From positions 2,939,351 to 3,003,350 of the forward strand of contig NZ_CP019701.2 of the NCBI RefSeq assembly GCF_002005205.3: 64,000 bases of DNA. Reading direction: 5' to 3'. Position numbers and translations under genes: made by a program. Of the stretch, positions 21,241-29,922 are shown piece by piece (the first letter of the stretch is position 1; each line of letters begins with the position of its first letter). The notes beneath the pieces are model-generated. The model saw only the letters and a list, made by a program, of their open reading frames with translations, was not told the origin of the DNA and ran no database searches. Source of the DNA: Rhizobium rhizogenes. Lineage in GTDB: Bacteria > Pseudomonadota > Alphaproteobacteria > Rhizobiales > Rhizobiaceae.

Positions 21241-21355
21241 ATCGCGAGGCTTGCCCTGCGATAGACGGCGATAGACGATGACTGTATTATTGTTTGATTT
21301 CAGTCACTTATGGAGGGCTATAGAGGGAAATCGGCGGCGTTTGGGTAGGCCAAAA

Positions 21356-22933
21356 TCATTCCCACTCGATCGTACCCGGCGGCTTGCTGGTCACGTCGTA
21401 GACGACACGGTTAATACCGCGCACTTCATTGATGATGCGGGTTGCCGCACGGCCAAGGAAGTTCATGTCGTAGGGATAGAAATCCGCCGTCATGCCATCC
21501 ACCGACGTCACCGCGCGCAGCGCGCAAACGAAGTCATAGGTGCGGTAGTCGCCCATGACGCCGACGGTCTGCACCGGCAGCAGCACAGCAAAGGCCTGCC
21601 AGATGGTGTCATAGAGACCGGCCTTGCGGATTTCGTCGAGATAGATCGCATCCGCCTTGCGCAGAATATCGAGCTTCTCGCGGGTGATCGCGCCGGGGCA
21701 GCGGATCGCCAGACCCGGGCCGGGGAAGGGATGGCGGCCGATGAAGCTTTCCGGCAGGCCGAGTTCGCGGCCAAGCGCGCGGACCTCATCCTTGAAAAGC
21801 TCACGCAGCGGCTCGACGAGCTGCATGTTCATCCGCTCGGGAAGACCGCCGACATTGTGGTGGCTCTTGATGGTGACCGAAGGGCCGCCGGAGAAGGAAA
21901 CGCTTTCGATGACGTCAGGGTAAAGCGTGCCCTGCGCCAGGAACTTCGGCGCACCCTTGCCATCGGCGGCAATCTTGGCCGCTTCAGCCTCGAAGACTTC
22001 GATGAACAGACGGCCGATGGTCTTGCGCTTTGCTTCCGGATCGGAAACGCCCGAGAGTTCGCCGAGGAACAGATCGGCGGCGTCAACATGAACAAGCGGA
22101 ATATTGTAGTGGTCGCGGAACATGCCGACGACCTGCTCGCTTTCGCCAAGCCGCATCAGGCCGTGGTCGACGTAAACGCAGGTCAGCTGGTCGCCGATCG
22201 CTTCATGGATGAGGATGGCCGCAACCGAGGAATCGACGCCGCCGGAGAGTGCGCAGAGCACGCGGCCGGTGCCGACCTGATCGCGAATCTTGCGGATCAT
22301 TTCGGCGCGATAGGCGGCCATCGTCCAGTCGGATTTCAACCCGACGATCTTGTGCACGAAGTTGGACAGCAGTTTGCCGCCGTCAGGCGTGTGCACCACT
22401 TCCGGGTGGAACATGGTGGTGTAATAGTGGCGCGTCTCGTCGGCTGCGATGGCGAAAGGTGCGTTCTCGGAGGTCGCGATGACCTCGAAACCTTCCGGCA
22501 GCTTCGTCACGCGGTCGCCATGGCTCATCCAGACCGGATAGCTCTTGCCCTGTTCCCAGAAGCCGTCGAACAGCGGGCTTGCCTTCTTGATGTCGATATC
22601 GGCACGGCCGAATTCCGCCGCATGGCCGCCCTCGACCACGCCGCCGAGCTGCGTGCAGAGCGTTTGCTGGCCGTAGCAGATGCCGAGGATCGGAACCTTG
22701 CTGTCGAACACCGCCTGCGGTGCGCGCGGGCTGCCTTCCGCTGTCACGGATGCGGGGCCGCCGGAGAAGATCACGCCCTTGGGCTGCAGCTTCTCGAACG
22801 CCTCTGCGGCATTCTGGAACGGATGGATTTCGCAATAGACCCCGGCTTCGCGGATGCGGCGCGCAATCAGCTGCGTCACCTGGCTGCCGAAATCGATGAT
22901 GAGAATGCTGTCGGGATGGGCTATCTGGGTCAT
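21356..22933 (-). CDS. guaA: GMP synthase (glutamine-hydrolysing)
   Basis: A 525-residue enzyme, the usual length, that aminates XMP to GMP using glutamine and ATP in the cytoplasm. The N-terminal class I amidotransferase has the Cys nucleophile in GICYGQQ (Cys86) and the later FHPEV with the catalytic His and Glu. The ATP pyrophosphatase P-loop is [10 protein letters not shown]. The protein ends with KPPGTIEWE, typical of the family. Its 3' end serves as attachment site of the island to its left, so everything downstream of its stop is foreign. Confidence 0.97.
   Translation of the reverse strand: MTQIAHPDSILIIDFGSQVTQLIARRIREAGVYCEIHPFQNAAEAFEKLQPKGVIFSGGPASVTAEGSPRAPQAVFDSKVPILGICYGQQTLCTQLGGVVEGGHAAEFGRADIDIKKASPLFDGFWEQGKSYPVWMSHGDRVTKLPEGFEVIATSENAPFAIAADETRHYYTTMFHPEVVHTPDGGKLLSNFVHKIVGLKSDWTMAAYRAEMIRKIRDQVGTGRVLCALSGGVDSSVAAILIHEAIGDQLTCVYVDHGLMRLGESEQVVGMFRDHYNIPLVHVDAADLFLGELSGVSDPEAKRKTIGRLFIEVFEAEAAKIAADGKGAPKFLAQGTLYPDVIESVSFSGGPSVTIKSHHNVGGLPERMNMQLVEPLRELFKDEVRALGRELGLPESFIGRHPFPGPGLAIRCPGAITREKLDILRKADAIYLDEIRKAGLYDTIWQAFAVLLPVQTVGVMGDYRTYDFVCALRAVTSVDGMTADFYPYDMNFLGRAATRIINEVRGINRVVYDVTSKPPGTIEWE
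21358..21367 (-). other. Right attachment site (3' end of intact guaA)
   Basis: The last codons of guaA (GAG TGG GAA T..) match the displaced copy at 2994-3003 in sequence and orientation. The island therefore occupies the ~18.4 kb between them and restores a complete guaA reading frame at this junction, as such islands normally do. Confidence 0.75.
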
Positions 22934-23016
22934 GGCGAGCCTTTAAAGAAAATGGCGGCTTTAGGCAACCCGCAAGCGGGCATCAACCAGCGGAAATTTG
23001 CGAAAATCGCAAGGTT

Positions 23017-23655
23017 TCAAAGGGCGATCACGCCCTCCTCAATGGCGCGGCAAAGCCGGTCGATAGCATCTGCCAGCTTTTCGTCGATGATATGCAGATA
23101 CTCCGTCCAGTCGTCCACGTGGTTCACATCCGCCTTGCCATCGGAAATACCGCGCAGGCCGACGAGTGGCACACCGAAACGCTGGCAGGCCCTCAAAACG
23201 GCAAAGGTCTCCATTTCCACCATATCGGCATCGATCGAGCCATAGGCAGCGCCGGAAACCACGTTGCCGCCGGTGGAAAGTCGCGCCTCGGCAATATCGG
23301 GTATGCGGAAGGGGAGCGCCACTTCGGCCGGCAGGTCGAGAAACGGCGTGCGCCCCTTTTCAAAGCCGAAGGGGGAGGCGTCCATGTCGCGATAGGACAC
23401 CGAAATCGCCTGATAGATGCCGGTCTGTTCCAGTGTGCGCGAGCCGGCTGAGCCGAGTGAAACGACGAGATCAGGCAGATGATCCGCCGCATCGAGACCG
23501 GCAAGAACCGCCGTTACCGAAATCGCCGCCTCAACCGGGCCGACGCCGATCATGAGGGGGGCAATTCTTGCCTGCAGGTGAGGACCATATTCGGCCGAGG
23601 CCGCCATGACGAAAAGAACGGATTTATCTGCGACATGCAAAAGCCGGTAGCTCAT
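23017..23655 (-). CDS. mtnN: 5'-methylthioadenosine / S-adenosylhomocysteine nucleosidase
   Basis: A 212-residue PNP/UDP-phosphorylase-family protein. Visible family marks are GVGPVEAA (37-44), VEMET (146-150; purine- and ribose-contacting Glu region) and ISDGKAD (170-176) with the catalytic Asp172. It splits MTA or SAH into adenine and a thio-sugar, recycling SAM by-products. It starts in a 4-bp ATGA overlap with the thioesterase gene upstream. Assignment to this subfamily over other nucleosidases is likely but not certain, so the symbol is tentative. Confidence 0.82.
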   Translation of the reverse strand: MSYRLLHVADKSVLFVMAASAEYGPHLQARIAPLMIGVGPVEAAISVTAVLAGLDAADHLPDLVVSLGSAGSRTLEQTGIYQAISVSYRDMDASPFGFEKGRTPFLDLPAEVALPFRIPDIAEARLSTGGNVVSGAAYGSIDADMVEMETFAVLRACQRFGVPLVGLRGISDGKADVNHVDDWTEYLHIIDEKLADAIDRLCRAIEEGVIAL

Positions 23656-24101
23656 CCGGTAATATCCTCGCGTCCCTTCACCACCATCATCGTACCCGTC
23701 ATGGAGGCGATCAGTTTTGCCGGCCCGTCGGCCAGCGCATAGGCGCGGCCATCGGCGACGATCAGGTTGTTGCCGGGTTTGATGATTTCGCCGCGAAACA
23801 GGAACCGCTCACCGCGGCCGGGCGACATGAGATTGACCTTGAACTCGATGGTCAAAAGCGAGGCTTCCGGCTCGATGATCGTATAGGCGGCATAGGTACA
23901 GGCCGTATCCAGACCGGCGGCGATGACGCCGGCATGCAATATGCCATGCTGCTGGGTCAGTTTTTCATGGAAGGGCAGTTCGATTTCCACCAGCCGATGT
24001 TCGATGCGGCTTATCTCAGCATCGATGGCCTGCACCACGCCCTGTCGCGCAAAGCTTCTTTCTATCCGCTGACGAAAATCGCCGGGATCTGTGATCTCCA
24101 T
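23652..24101 (-). CDS. PaaI-family (hotdog) thioesterase
   Basis: A 149-residue single hotdog-fold domain. Residues about 48-80 (QQHGILHAGVIAAGLDTACTYAA) form the hallmark helix with HGG/HAG-type active-site geometry, followed by TIEFKVNLMSPGRGERF, the standard second strand set. It probably hydrolyses a small acyl-CoA; the substrate is unknown. It is translationally coupled to the nucleosidase gene by ATGA, an arrangement that suggests co-regulation but no obvious common pathway. Confidence 0.85.
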   Translation of the reverse strand: MEITDPGDFRQRIERSFARQGVVQAIDAEISRIEHRLVEIELPFHEKLTQQHGILHAGVIAAGLDTACTYAAYTIIEPEASLLTIEFKVNLMSPGRGERFLFRGEIIKPGNNLIVADGRAYALADGPAKLIASMTGTMMVVKGREDITG

Positions 24102-24183
24102 GGCCTACCTGCCTGCTTTAAGTCCCATCGCAAACTGACATGGCGCGTGGCGGCAGGCAAGGCAAGGGCCGGGCAGGGAGAAA

Positions 24184-24636
24184 TTAGTTCAGGATGCCGA
24201 TGCTTGCATTGAGCACCGTGGCAAAGGCAACCCACAACGCATAGGGCACGAAAAGCCACATGGATATGCGGTCACGGCGATAGGTAAGGGCTATGAACGC
24301 CAAAATGCACACCAGCATCGGAATGATGATGATCAGGGCACCCGCCGGGCTCGGCATGCCGAAAAAGATCGGCGACCACAGGAAATTCAGCGCCATCTGG
24401 GTGAACCAGAGGCGCATGCGCGTTCCCATCCGCTTCCTGATCCATGTGCGTGCGCCGGCGATACCGATCAGCACGTAAAGCGTGGTCCAGACCGGGCCGA
24501 AGATCCAGTTGGGCGGATTGAAGAATGGTTTCTGCAGCGACTGATACCATTCCCCCGGCACATTGTTGACGCCGATCAGCGCCCCGATGGCAACGACGAC
24601 AACCACAAAAACAACGTACACGGTCAGGTTTTTCAT
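24184..24636 (-). CDS. TspO/MBR family membrane protein
   Basis: A 150-residue protein with five membrane helices. The TspO signature runs through residues 28-55: GEWYQSLQKPFFNPPNWIF then GPVWTTLYVLIG; later ALNFLWSPIFF and FVPYALWVAFATVLNASI are the helix 3-5 patterns. TspO proteins bind tetrapyrroles and cholesterol-like ligands and influence porphyrin and stress metabolism. The N-terminal helix begins directly after the start Met. It stands alone between the thioesterase and DUF1513 genes. Confidence 0.9.
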   Translation of the reverse strand: MKNLTVYVVFVVVVVAIGALIGVNNVPGEWYQSLQKPFFNPPNWIFGPVWTTLYVLIGIAGARTWIRKRMGTRMRLWFTQMALNFLWSPIFFGMPSPAGALIIIIPMLVCILAFIALTYRRDRISMWLFVPYALWVAFATVLNASIGILN

Positions 24637-24687
24637 GACGCAACAAATGCGCCTGCCGGGCTTTTGTTCCCGTGCCTTTTCAGTATT

Positions 24688-25782
24688 TTAGCTGGAGATA
24701 CGCACGATATGCTGGTCCCATGCCACGTCGCTGCGCAGCGCCTCGAAAAATCCGTCATAGGAAGAAACCGCAATGCCCTTGGCGGCGGGGGCAACGCCCG
24801 CTGCTTCGCGCACGCTTACCTCTGAAACCACCCGCCCGGTTTTCGCATCCAGTGTCACGGCGGCATTGCCATTGGGCGAGGTCAGGCCCACCAGTCCCTC
24901 GCGCCGATTGACGGCGATGGCACCGACATAATTGGCAAGGCGCACCGTCGTTTCCTCCGGCAGATCGACGAAAGCCACATCCTCGCCCTTGCCGAAATGG
25001 CCGACCAGCGGCGGCAGATCGTTGCGCGGTCCCTCATACTGGCAGGCGAACCAGATGCGGCCGTCATCGCCAAGGTCGACATGGCGGGTGGAAAGCTGCC
25101 GCAGCCCGTCCGGCATCGTATGTTTCTGGATCAGCTGGCCGGTTGCGGCGTCCAGAAGCACGAGAGACGGCTGCATGCTGTCGATGTTGAGTTTGGTGCG
25201 GCCGAAATCCGGATGGGTTTCGATGCCGCCATTGGCGATCACGATCAGCCGCCCGTCATCGCTCACCGTCATGTCATGCGTACCGACGCCGTGCGCGTCA
25301 TATTCACCGATGCGGGTAAATCCGTTTTTGGCGTCGTACAACCCGATAACACCGCGATTGCCGTCGAAGTCGTTTTCGCTGGCATAGAGGATCGCCCCAT
25401 CGGGGGAAAATTGCCCATGGCCATAAAAATGGCGGTTCTCCGGCGTGTGCATCACGATCGGTTCGCGATGCCGCGCGGGATCGAAGGCCATGAAGAAGGT
25501 GCCGGGCCGGCGCGCAAAGGCCACCGTCATGCCGGTCGCGTGGCTCGTCGCCATACCATGGGCGCGGGCGGGAAGCGCAACGCGGTCGATGATCTCGCCG
25601 CGTTCGCTCACCGTCGCAATGCCGTAGGAGCCGTCACGGGCGCGGAAGGCGGAGGCAAAGACCGCGTCTGCCCGTTCCAGCGCATGAAGTGAACGGGGAG
25701 CCAAAGCAGCAAGAAAGGGAATACCCGCTGCCCTGATGAAGCTGCGGCGATCTATCAGCATCCGCTCGGTGCCTGATATCAT
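24688..25782 (-). CDS. DUF1513 protein, Tat-exported (iron-associated module)
   Basis: About 364 residues from the ATG at 25782, which starts 4 bp after the stop of the imelysin gene; a longer frame (to 25848) would overlap that gene by 62 bp. The N-terminus has a twin-arginine-like signal, DRRSFIRAAGIPFLAAL, pointing to Tat export. The remainder has repeated WD-like strands (DGRLIVIANGGIETHP, DDGRIWFACQYEG) of a seven-bladed propeller. DUF1513 proteins regularly accompany imelysin and di-heme oxidase genes in proteobacterial iron-linked operons, as here, but their molecular job is not established. Confidence 0.82.
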   Translation of the reverse strand: MISGTERMLIDRRSFIRAAGIPFLAALAPRSLHALERADAVFASAFRARDGSYGIATVSERGEIIDRVALPARAHGMATSHATGMTVAFARRPGTFFMAFDPARHREPIVMHTPENRHFYGHGQFSPDGAILYASENDFDGNRGVIGLYDAKNGFTRIGEYDAHGVGTHDMTVSDDGRLIVIANGGIETHPDFGRTKLNIDSMQPSLVLLDAATGQLIQKHTMPDGLRQLSTRHVDLGDDGRIWFACQYEGPRNDLPPLVGHFGKGEDVAFVDLPEETTVRLANYVGAIAVNRREGLVGLTSPNGNAAVTLDAKTGRVVSEVSVREAAGVAPAAKGIAVSSYDGFFEALRSDVAWDQHIVRISS

Positions 25783-25786
25783 CGGT

Positions 25787-26911
25787 TCAGTCCCCGTCGG
25801 CGAAGGAAAAGCCGGAGCTGAGGCCGATGGCGCCGCCATATTGGTCATTGAGGCGATAGATCAGGTCTTTGCCGTTGAGGAGCAGATAATCGACCTTGGC
25901 GCGCTGATCATCCTTGTTCAGTGCCTTCTCCACGTCCGTATCGATTGTTCCGGAAATGCGGATCATCGATTTGGCGACGAAGTCGATGGAATTGACGATG
26001 GAGCGCTGGTCGGGCGGCACGAGTTCGACCATATCGGCGGTGTGCAGCAGGGTCTGAACGGCCTTGATGTTTGCCGAAATGCTTTTCCACGTTAGGCCGG
26101 AGCGCCAGTAAATGGCGGTGCGGGGAAAACGCGCCTTGTCCGGCCCCTTGTAGAAGGTTTCGATCCGCTGGTCACGGATCGCCTCTGAGCCATGCACGAG
26201 AATGCCGAGCAGGGCAACGAGCGCCTCGCGCTCGTCTCGAAAGACGGGATTGTCCGGCCCCGGCTGGGTCCAGTTTTTCTGCGCGCCGTCAGGGGCGTTC
26301 CAGCTGTCGGAAAGCTCCGCCGCCACATTGGCGATATTGCCGGCGATGGCTGCGCCGAAGCGGCAGCGGAAATCGCCCTTTTTGTCGAGCAATTCCTCCG
26401 CGCCGGTGCCGTAGAGCACGAATTCCAGCGCGCCAAGCCCCTGTGCCGCGACGCTCTTGCCCTTCAGGCCGTCGGCGCTGGTGACGCTTTCATCCTTTTC
26501 CGCGAGGTAACGCTGCACCTGTTTCAGACCGAGGCCCTTTTTGTCGGGATAATAAAGCACCCTTTCGAAACGGTTCTGCTCGATGACAGGACCGACCCGC
26601 ACGATCTCGATGGTCGACCAGTTCGCCACGGTATCGGCAAAGGCCGCTTTAGCCGCCTCATCCGTTGTTTTGGAGGGCGCGGCGCAGAAGGCCTTCATGC
26701 TGCCTTCCAGCCTGTCTGCGGATTGCCGGAAGCGGTCGTAACCGGGGCGAATGAAGCCGTTCACCGCCTTTTCCATAACGCTGCGCACCTGTGCGGGGTC
26801 GAGCGGCGGCGGCGGCATCAGTTCCACATCCTGTGCCATCGCCGGCTGATTGGTCAAAAGCAGCAGCACGGAAACGAGGCCGGATATTTTTCGCATGGCA
26901 TTTTTCATCAA
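25787..26911 (-). CDS. Imelysin-family periplasmic protein (degenerate motif copy)
   Basis: A 374-residue protein with a Sec signal peptide (cleavage likely after ...QPAMA, about residue 26). It belongs to the imelysin / EfeO-M75 family, which includes iron-regulated surface and periplasmic proteins. The family's GxHxxE motif, intact in the paralogue at 28490-29767 (GYHAIEFLLWG), reads GLGALEFVLYG here, so the histidine is missing. The gene overlaps the cytochrome gene upstream by 4 bp (ATGA) and precedes DUF1513 by 4 bp, so all three are one operon. Confidence 0.85.
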   Translation of the reverse strand: MMKNAMRKISGLVSVLLLLTNQPAMAQDVELMPPPPLDPAQVRSVMEKAVNGFIRPGYDRFRQSADRLEGSMKAFCAAPSKTTDEAAKAAFADTVANWSTIEIVRVGPVIEQNRFERVLYYPDKKGLGLKQVQRYLAEKDESVTSADGLKGKSVAAQGLGALEFVLYGTGAEELLDKKGDFRCRFGAAIAGNIANVAAELSDSWNAPDGAQKNWTQPGPDNPVFRDEREALVALLGILVHGSEAIRDQRIETFYKGPDKARFPRTAIYWRSGLTWKSISANIKAVQTLLHTADMVELVPPDQRSIVNSIDFVAKSMIRISGTIDTDVEKALNKDDQRAKVDYLLLNGKDLIYRLNDQYGGAIGLSSGFSFADGD

Positions 26912-28431
26912 AGGGACTCCAGAAAAGCCAGCAAAGCCTGCCGGTCGGATTTTTGCAAGGCGGCAAAGGCGTCGCGCGCTTTTTGCCCTTCACCACCGTG
27001 CCACAATATCGCTTCCGTCAGGCTGCGCGCGCGCCCGTCATGCAGGTAAAAACCGTTGCCATTGATGCTCTGCGTCAGGCCGATGCCCCAGAGTGGCTGG
27101 GTGCGCCACTGCCGCCCATTCGCCTCACCCACCTGCTGGCCATCGGCAAGCGCCTCTCCCATGTCATGCAAGAGGAAATCCGAATAGGGCCAGATCAGCT
27201 GGAAGGAGTGCATTGGGTCGCTGGCATCGCGGCGGGTGACGAATTTCGGCGTGTGGCAGGCCGTGCAGCCGGAGGTGTAAAACAGCTGCTTGCCCCGCAG
27301 AACGGTCGCATCACCGGCATTGCGCCGCTGCGGCACGGCGAGGTTTTCGGTGTAGAAAGTCACGAGATCGAGAACCGGGTCAGGGGCTTCCACCGGCCCC
27401 AGCCGCGCCTGCACGCCGGTCGGCATGGCAAGACAGTCCTTCTGGGCATCGGTGCAATCGCCATAGGCGTTCGGTGCATCCGGTGTGGAGATGCCGATAT
27501 CGTGGGAGAAGGCGCTGGCGCTCTGATCGCGCACGCTTGCATTCTGGGCTTTCCAGCCGAACCGTCCGAGTTTCACCTCGCCGGTGCGATGATCCCTGAC
27601 CCATGCCGGACGCCCGGTAATACCATCATCATTTTTGTCATCAGGGTCGGCTTTGGCCAGAATATCGGCCTCGCTGATCGCCTCGATCAGGCCAAGCCCG
27701 AGGGTGGGCATGGCGATCCGCGCCGAGAGTGTCGTATCGGCACCGAGTGGGCCATAATTGAGGTCCGCGACGGCATAGGTGGGCTTGCGCAGCATCACTA
27801 CCTCTCCATCGGAGAGGCGCACCGGCGTTTCAGTGTAGGTGATAACTGGTGTGCCCTCGGCGGCAAGGCCGGGGATGGCAAGATTCTGCAATTGCCGGCC
27901 ATAGGCCTCGTCGGGAAAATTCAATACCTCATGGCGCGCAATCGCGGCACGTTCCGCCTCGTTGCGAGCCGGTCGCGCCAGCCGCAGAAACAGGGAAACC
28001 GCGTCTTCCCCGGCAAGAGGCGGGCGGCCCCTGCCGTCCTTCACATGACAGGTCTGGCAGGACCGGGCATTATAAAGCGGCCCCAGCCCGTCCGATGCCT
28101 GGGTGGAGGAGGGAGAGGAAACCCAGAGCTTCTGGAACAGCGCGTTGCCGAGCTTGAAATCCTGCTTCCGCTCGAAAGGCATGGTGGCGGAAGGATGCGA
28201 AAATGCGCCGCTGTCGGGTTTGTTGGCGCTGGTTGTCGCGCCACCGGACATGGCCTCGAAGGGCTCCGGTTTCGTAAAATCCGTCGTTGGCGCGGTCACG
28301 GCCTCAACACGGCTGCGGTCTTTCTCCGTCAGATCATCACGCAACGGCGCGGCAAGCGTTGCCGATGCCAGAAGACAGGCTGCCCCGGCGAAGAAAAACG
28401 GCTTGCGGATCGGCAGCAGTGACAATTCCAT
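26908..28431 (-). CDS. Di-heme c-type oxidoreductase (thiol oxidoreductase-like)
   Basis: About 507 residues from the ATG at 28431, chosen because a clean Sec signal follows (FFFAGAACLLASATLAAP); upstream codons are shadow frame. Two haem-binding motifs, CQTCH and CTACH, mark a di-heme cytochrome of the DUF1111 / di-heme oxidoreductase family. The protein is periplasmic and presumably transfers electrons to or from its imelysin partners. It sits between two imelysin genes: 57 bp after the first and overlapping the second by 4 bp. Confidence 0.87.
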   Translation of the reverse strand: MELSLLPIRKPFFFAGAACLLASATLAAPLRDDLTEKDRSRVEAVTAPTTDFTKPEPFEAMSGGATTSANKPDSGAFSHPSATMPFERKQDFKLGNALFQKLWVSSPSSTQASDGLGPLYNARSCQTCHVKDGRGRPPLAGEDAVSLFLRLARPARNEAERAAIARHEVLNFPDEAYGRQLQNLAIPGLAAEGTPVITYTETPVRLSDGEVVMLRKPTYAVADLNYGPLGADTTLSARIAMPTLGLGLIEAISEADILAKADPDDKNDDGITGRPAWVRDHRTGEVKLGRFGWKAQNASVRDQSASAFSHDIGISTPDAPNAYGDCTDAQKDCLAMPTGVQARLGPVEAPDPVLDLVTFYTENLAVPQRRNAGDATVLRGKQLFYTSGCTACHTPKFVTRRDASDPMHSFQLIWPYSDFLLHDMGEALADGQQVGEANGRQWRTQPLWGIGLTQSINGNGFYLHDGRARSLTEAILWHGGEGQKARDAFAALQKSDRQALLAFLESL

Positions 28432-28489
28432 GGAAATCAGGAGCGCATGGGAGAAACGGGCCGCAGTGCATTGCGGCCCGTCTTGCCGC

Positions 28490-29767
28490 TTATTTGAAGA
28501 CGGCGTTCGGGTTATCGAGGCTGTCAGAGCCCTCGAGATCGATCTTGCCGAGATCGAGTGCGGCGATGACGCGTTCAACGGTCTTCGTCTGGTCGATGAG
28601 GCCGTCGATGGCCGCCTGAACCACGGCATTGCCTTCCTTGTTGCCTTCGCCGATCATCTGGTCATAGGCTTCAACGGTCTGGGCGCGCTTCTCCATCACA
28701 TGCATGGCGTCGAGCGTCTTGTTCAGCTTCGCCGTCATTTCGTCGTTCAGCGCCTTATCCTTGGCGCCGACCAGTTCCGCCAGCGAGGCGCCGGTCATCT
28801 TCGTGCCGTCCACGCGGGTATATTCACCTGTATAGGCCGAAGCGATGCCGATCGCGTCGTTCAGATGCGAATTATAGGTGTTGTCGGAGAAGCAATCATG
28901 CTCCTCTTCCGGATCGTGCAGCAGAAGGCCAAGCTTCATGCGCTCGCCGGCCAGCTCACCATAGGAAAGCGAACCCATGCCGGTGAGAATGGCGGTGAGG
29001 CCCGCTTTCGGATCGGCTTCCACCGTCTTCGTGGCTTCGCCTTCCGGCGCCCAGGCGTCCACCATTTCCTGAAGATCCTTGATCAGCAGGGTGGAGGCGG
29101 ATTTCAGGTAATCGGCGCGACGGTCGCAATTGCCATTGGTGCATTTTGCCTTGTCGTAGTCGGTATAGGGACGGTTGCCCGCGCCCGGTCCGGTGCCGTT
29201 CAGATCCTGGCCCCAGAGCAGGAATTCGATGGCGTGGTAACCGGTGGTCACATTGGCTTCGACATCACCCGCCTCGTGCAGGCTCTCGATCAGTTCAGGG
29301 GTGATCTTGGAGGCGTCGACCTCTTCACCACTGATCTTGATCTTCGGATTGGCGATGATGTTTGCGACATAAAGTTCGTTCTCGTCGCTCTCCGTGCCAT
29401 AGGAGGCGTCGACGTAGTCAATCAGGCCCTCATCCAGAGGCCAGGCGTTCACCTTGCCCTCCCAATCGTCAACGATCGGGTTGCCGAAACGGTAGACTTC
29501 CGACTGCTGATAGGGAACACGCGCCTTGATCCAGGCTTCGCGGGCGGCCTTCAGTGTTTCTTCGCTCGGTGTTGCGATCAATGCGTCGATCGCCTTGTCC
29601 AGCACCTTCGCCGTGGTCAGCGAATCCTCGTATTTCGCATGCGCGACATCGGCGTAATGCTTGACGACGGCAGCCGCGTCAGTGGCGGCCTGTGCAGGAA
29701 GCGCGGTGAAAGCCGCCGATGCGGCAAGAAGCGCGAAAGACGCGCTGAGAATGGTTTTGCGGATCAT
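28490..29767 (-). CDS. Imelysin-family periplasmic protein (intact motif)
   Basis: 425 residues from ATG 29767, preceded by GGAGAGG; the longer frame to 29833 is unsupported. A Sec signal (KTILSASFALLAASAAF, then LPAQA) leads a mature two-domain imelysin. GYHAIEFLLWG carries the GxHxxE motif of the EfeO/M75 family, thought to bind metal; a Cys-rich patch (KCTNGNCDRR) follows it. It is the first gene of the four-gene module with the di-heme cytochrome, the second imelysin and DUF1513. A palindrome upstream is a candidate iron-response site. Confidence 0.88.
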   Translation of the reverse strand: MIRKTILSASFALLAASAAFTALPAQAATDAAAVVKHYADVAHAKYEDSLTTAKVLDKAIDALIATPSEETLKAAREAWIKARVPYQQSEVYRFGNPIVDDWEGKVNAWPLDEGLIDYVDASYGTESDENELYVANIIANPKIKISGEEVDASKITPELIESLHEAGDVEANVTTGYHAIEFLLWGQDLNGTGPGAGNRPYTDYDKAKCTNGNCDRRADYLKSASTLLIKDLQEMVDAWAPEGEATKTVEADPKAGLTAILTGMGSLSYGELAGERMKLGLLLHDPEEEHDCFSDNTYNSHLNDAIGIASAYTGEYTRVDGTKMTGASLAELVGAKDKALNDEMTAKLNKTLDAMHVMEKRAQTVEAYDQMIGEGNKEGNAVVQAAIDGLIDQTKTVERVIAALDLGKIDLEGSDSLDNPNAVFK

Positions 29768-29847
29768 GATCCCTCTCCTTGGGCAGACGTGAACAGACTT
29801 CACGCTGCGGCCAGCGAGTTCTGACCCAATCACAAACTTGTGTCAAA

Positions 29848-29872
29848 CATTCTAGTTTAGAATGCTTTGAAA
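29848..29872. promoter_or_regulatory. Candidate iron-responsive palindrome ahead of the imelysin module
   Basis: CATTCTA (29848-29854) and TAGAATG (29858-29864) form a perfect inverted repeat with a three-base centre, 81 bp before the imelysin start. The overlapping TTTAGAATGCTTTGAAA (29856-29872) resembles the TTTAGAA-N3-TTCTAAA style of rhizobial Irr boxes with two mismatches. The gene content makes iron control likely; assignment to Irr or RirA is a guess. Confidence 0.4.
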
Positions 29873-29922
29873 CAAGCCCGTGTGGTATTTCGCAAGTAAA
29901 ATCGCTGCGTGCAAAACGGCTT

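Noticed and set aside
21258..21278. Direct repeat of GCGATAGACG near guaA
   Set aside because: Two adjacent copies of a short sequence in the island edge; too short and isolated to interpret.
21278..23245. 655-codon frame antisense to guaA
   Set aside because: It mirrors the codon structure of guaA and the nucleosidase gene; its His/Arg/Ala-rich composition is typical of antisense shadow frames in GC-rich DNA.
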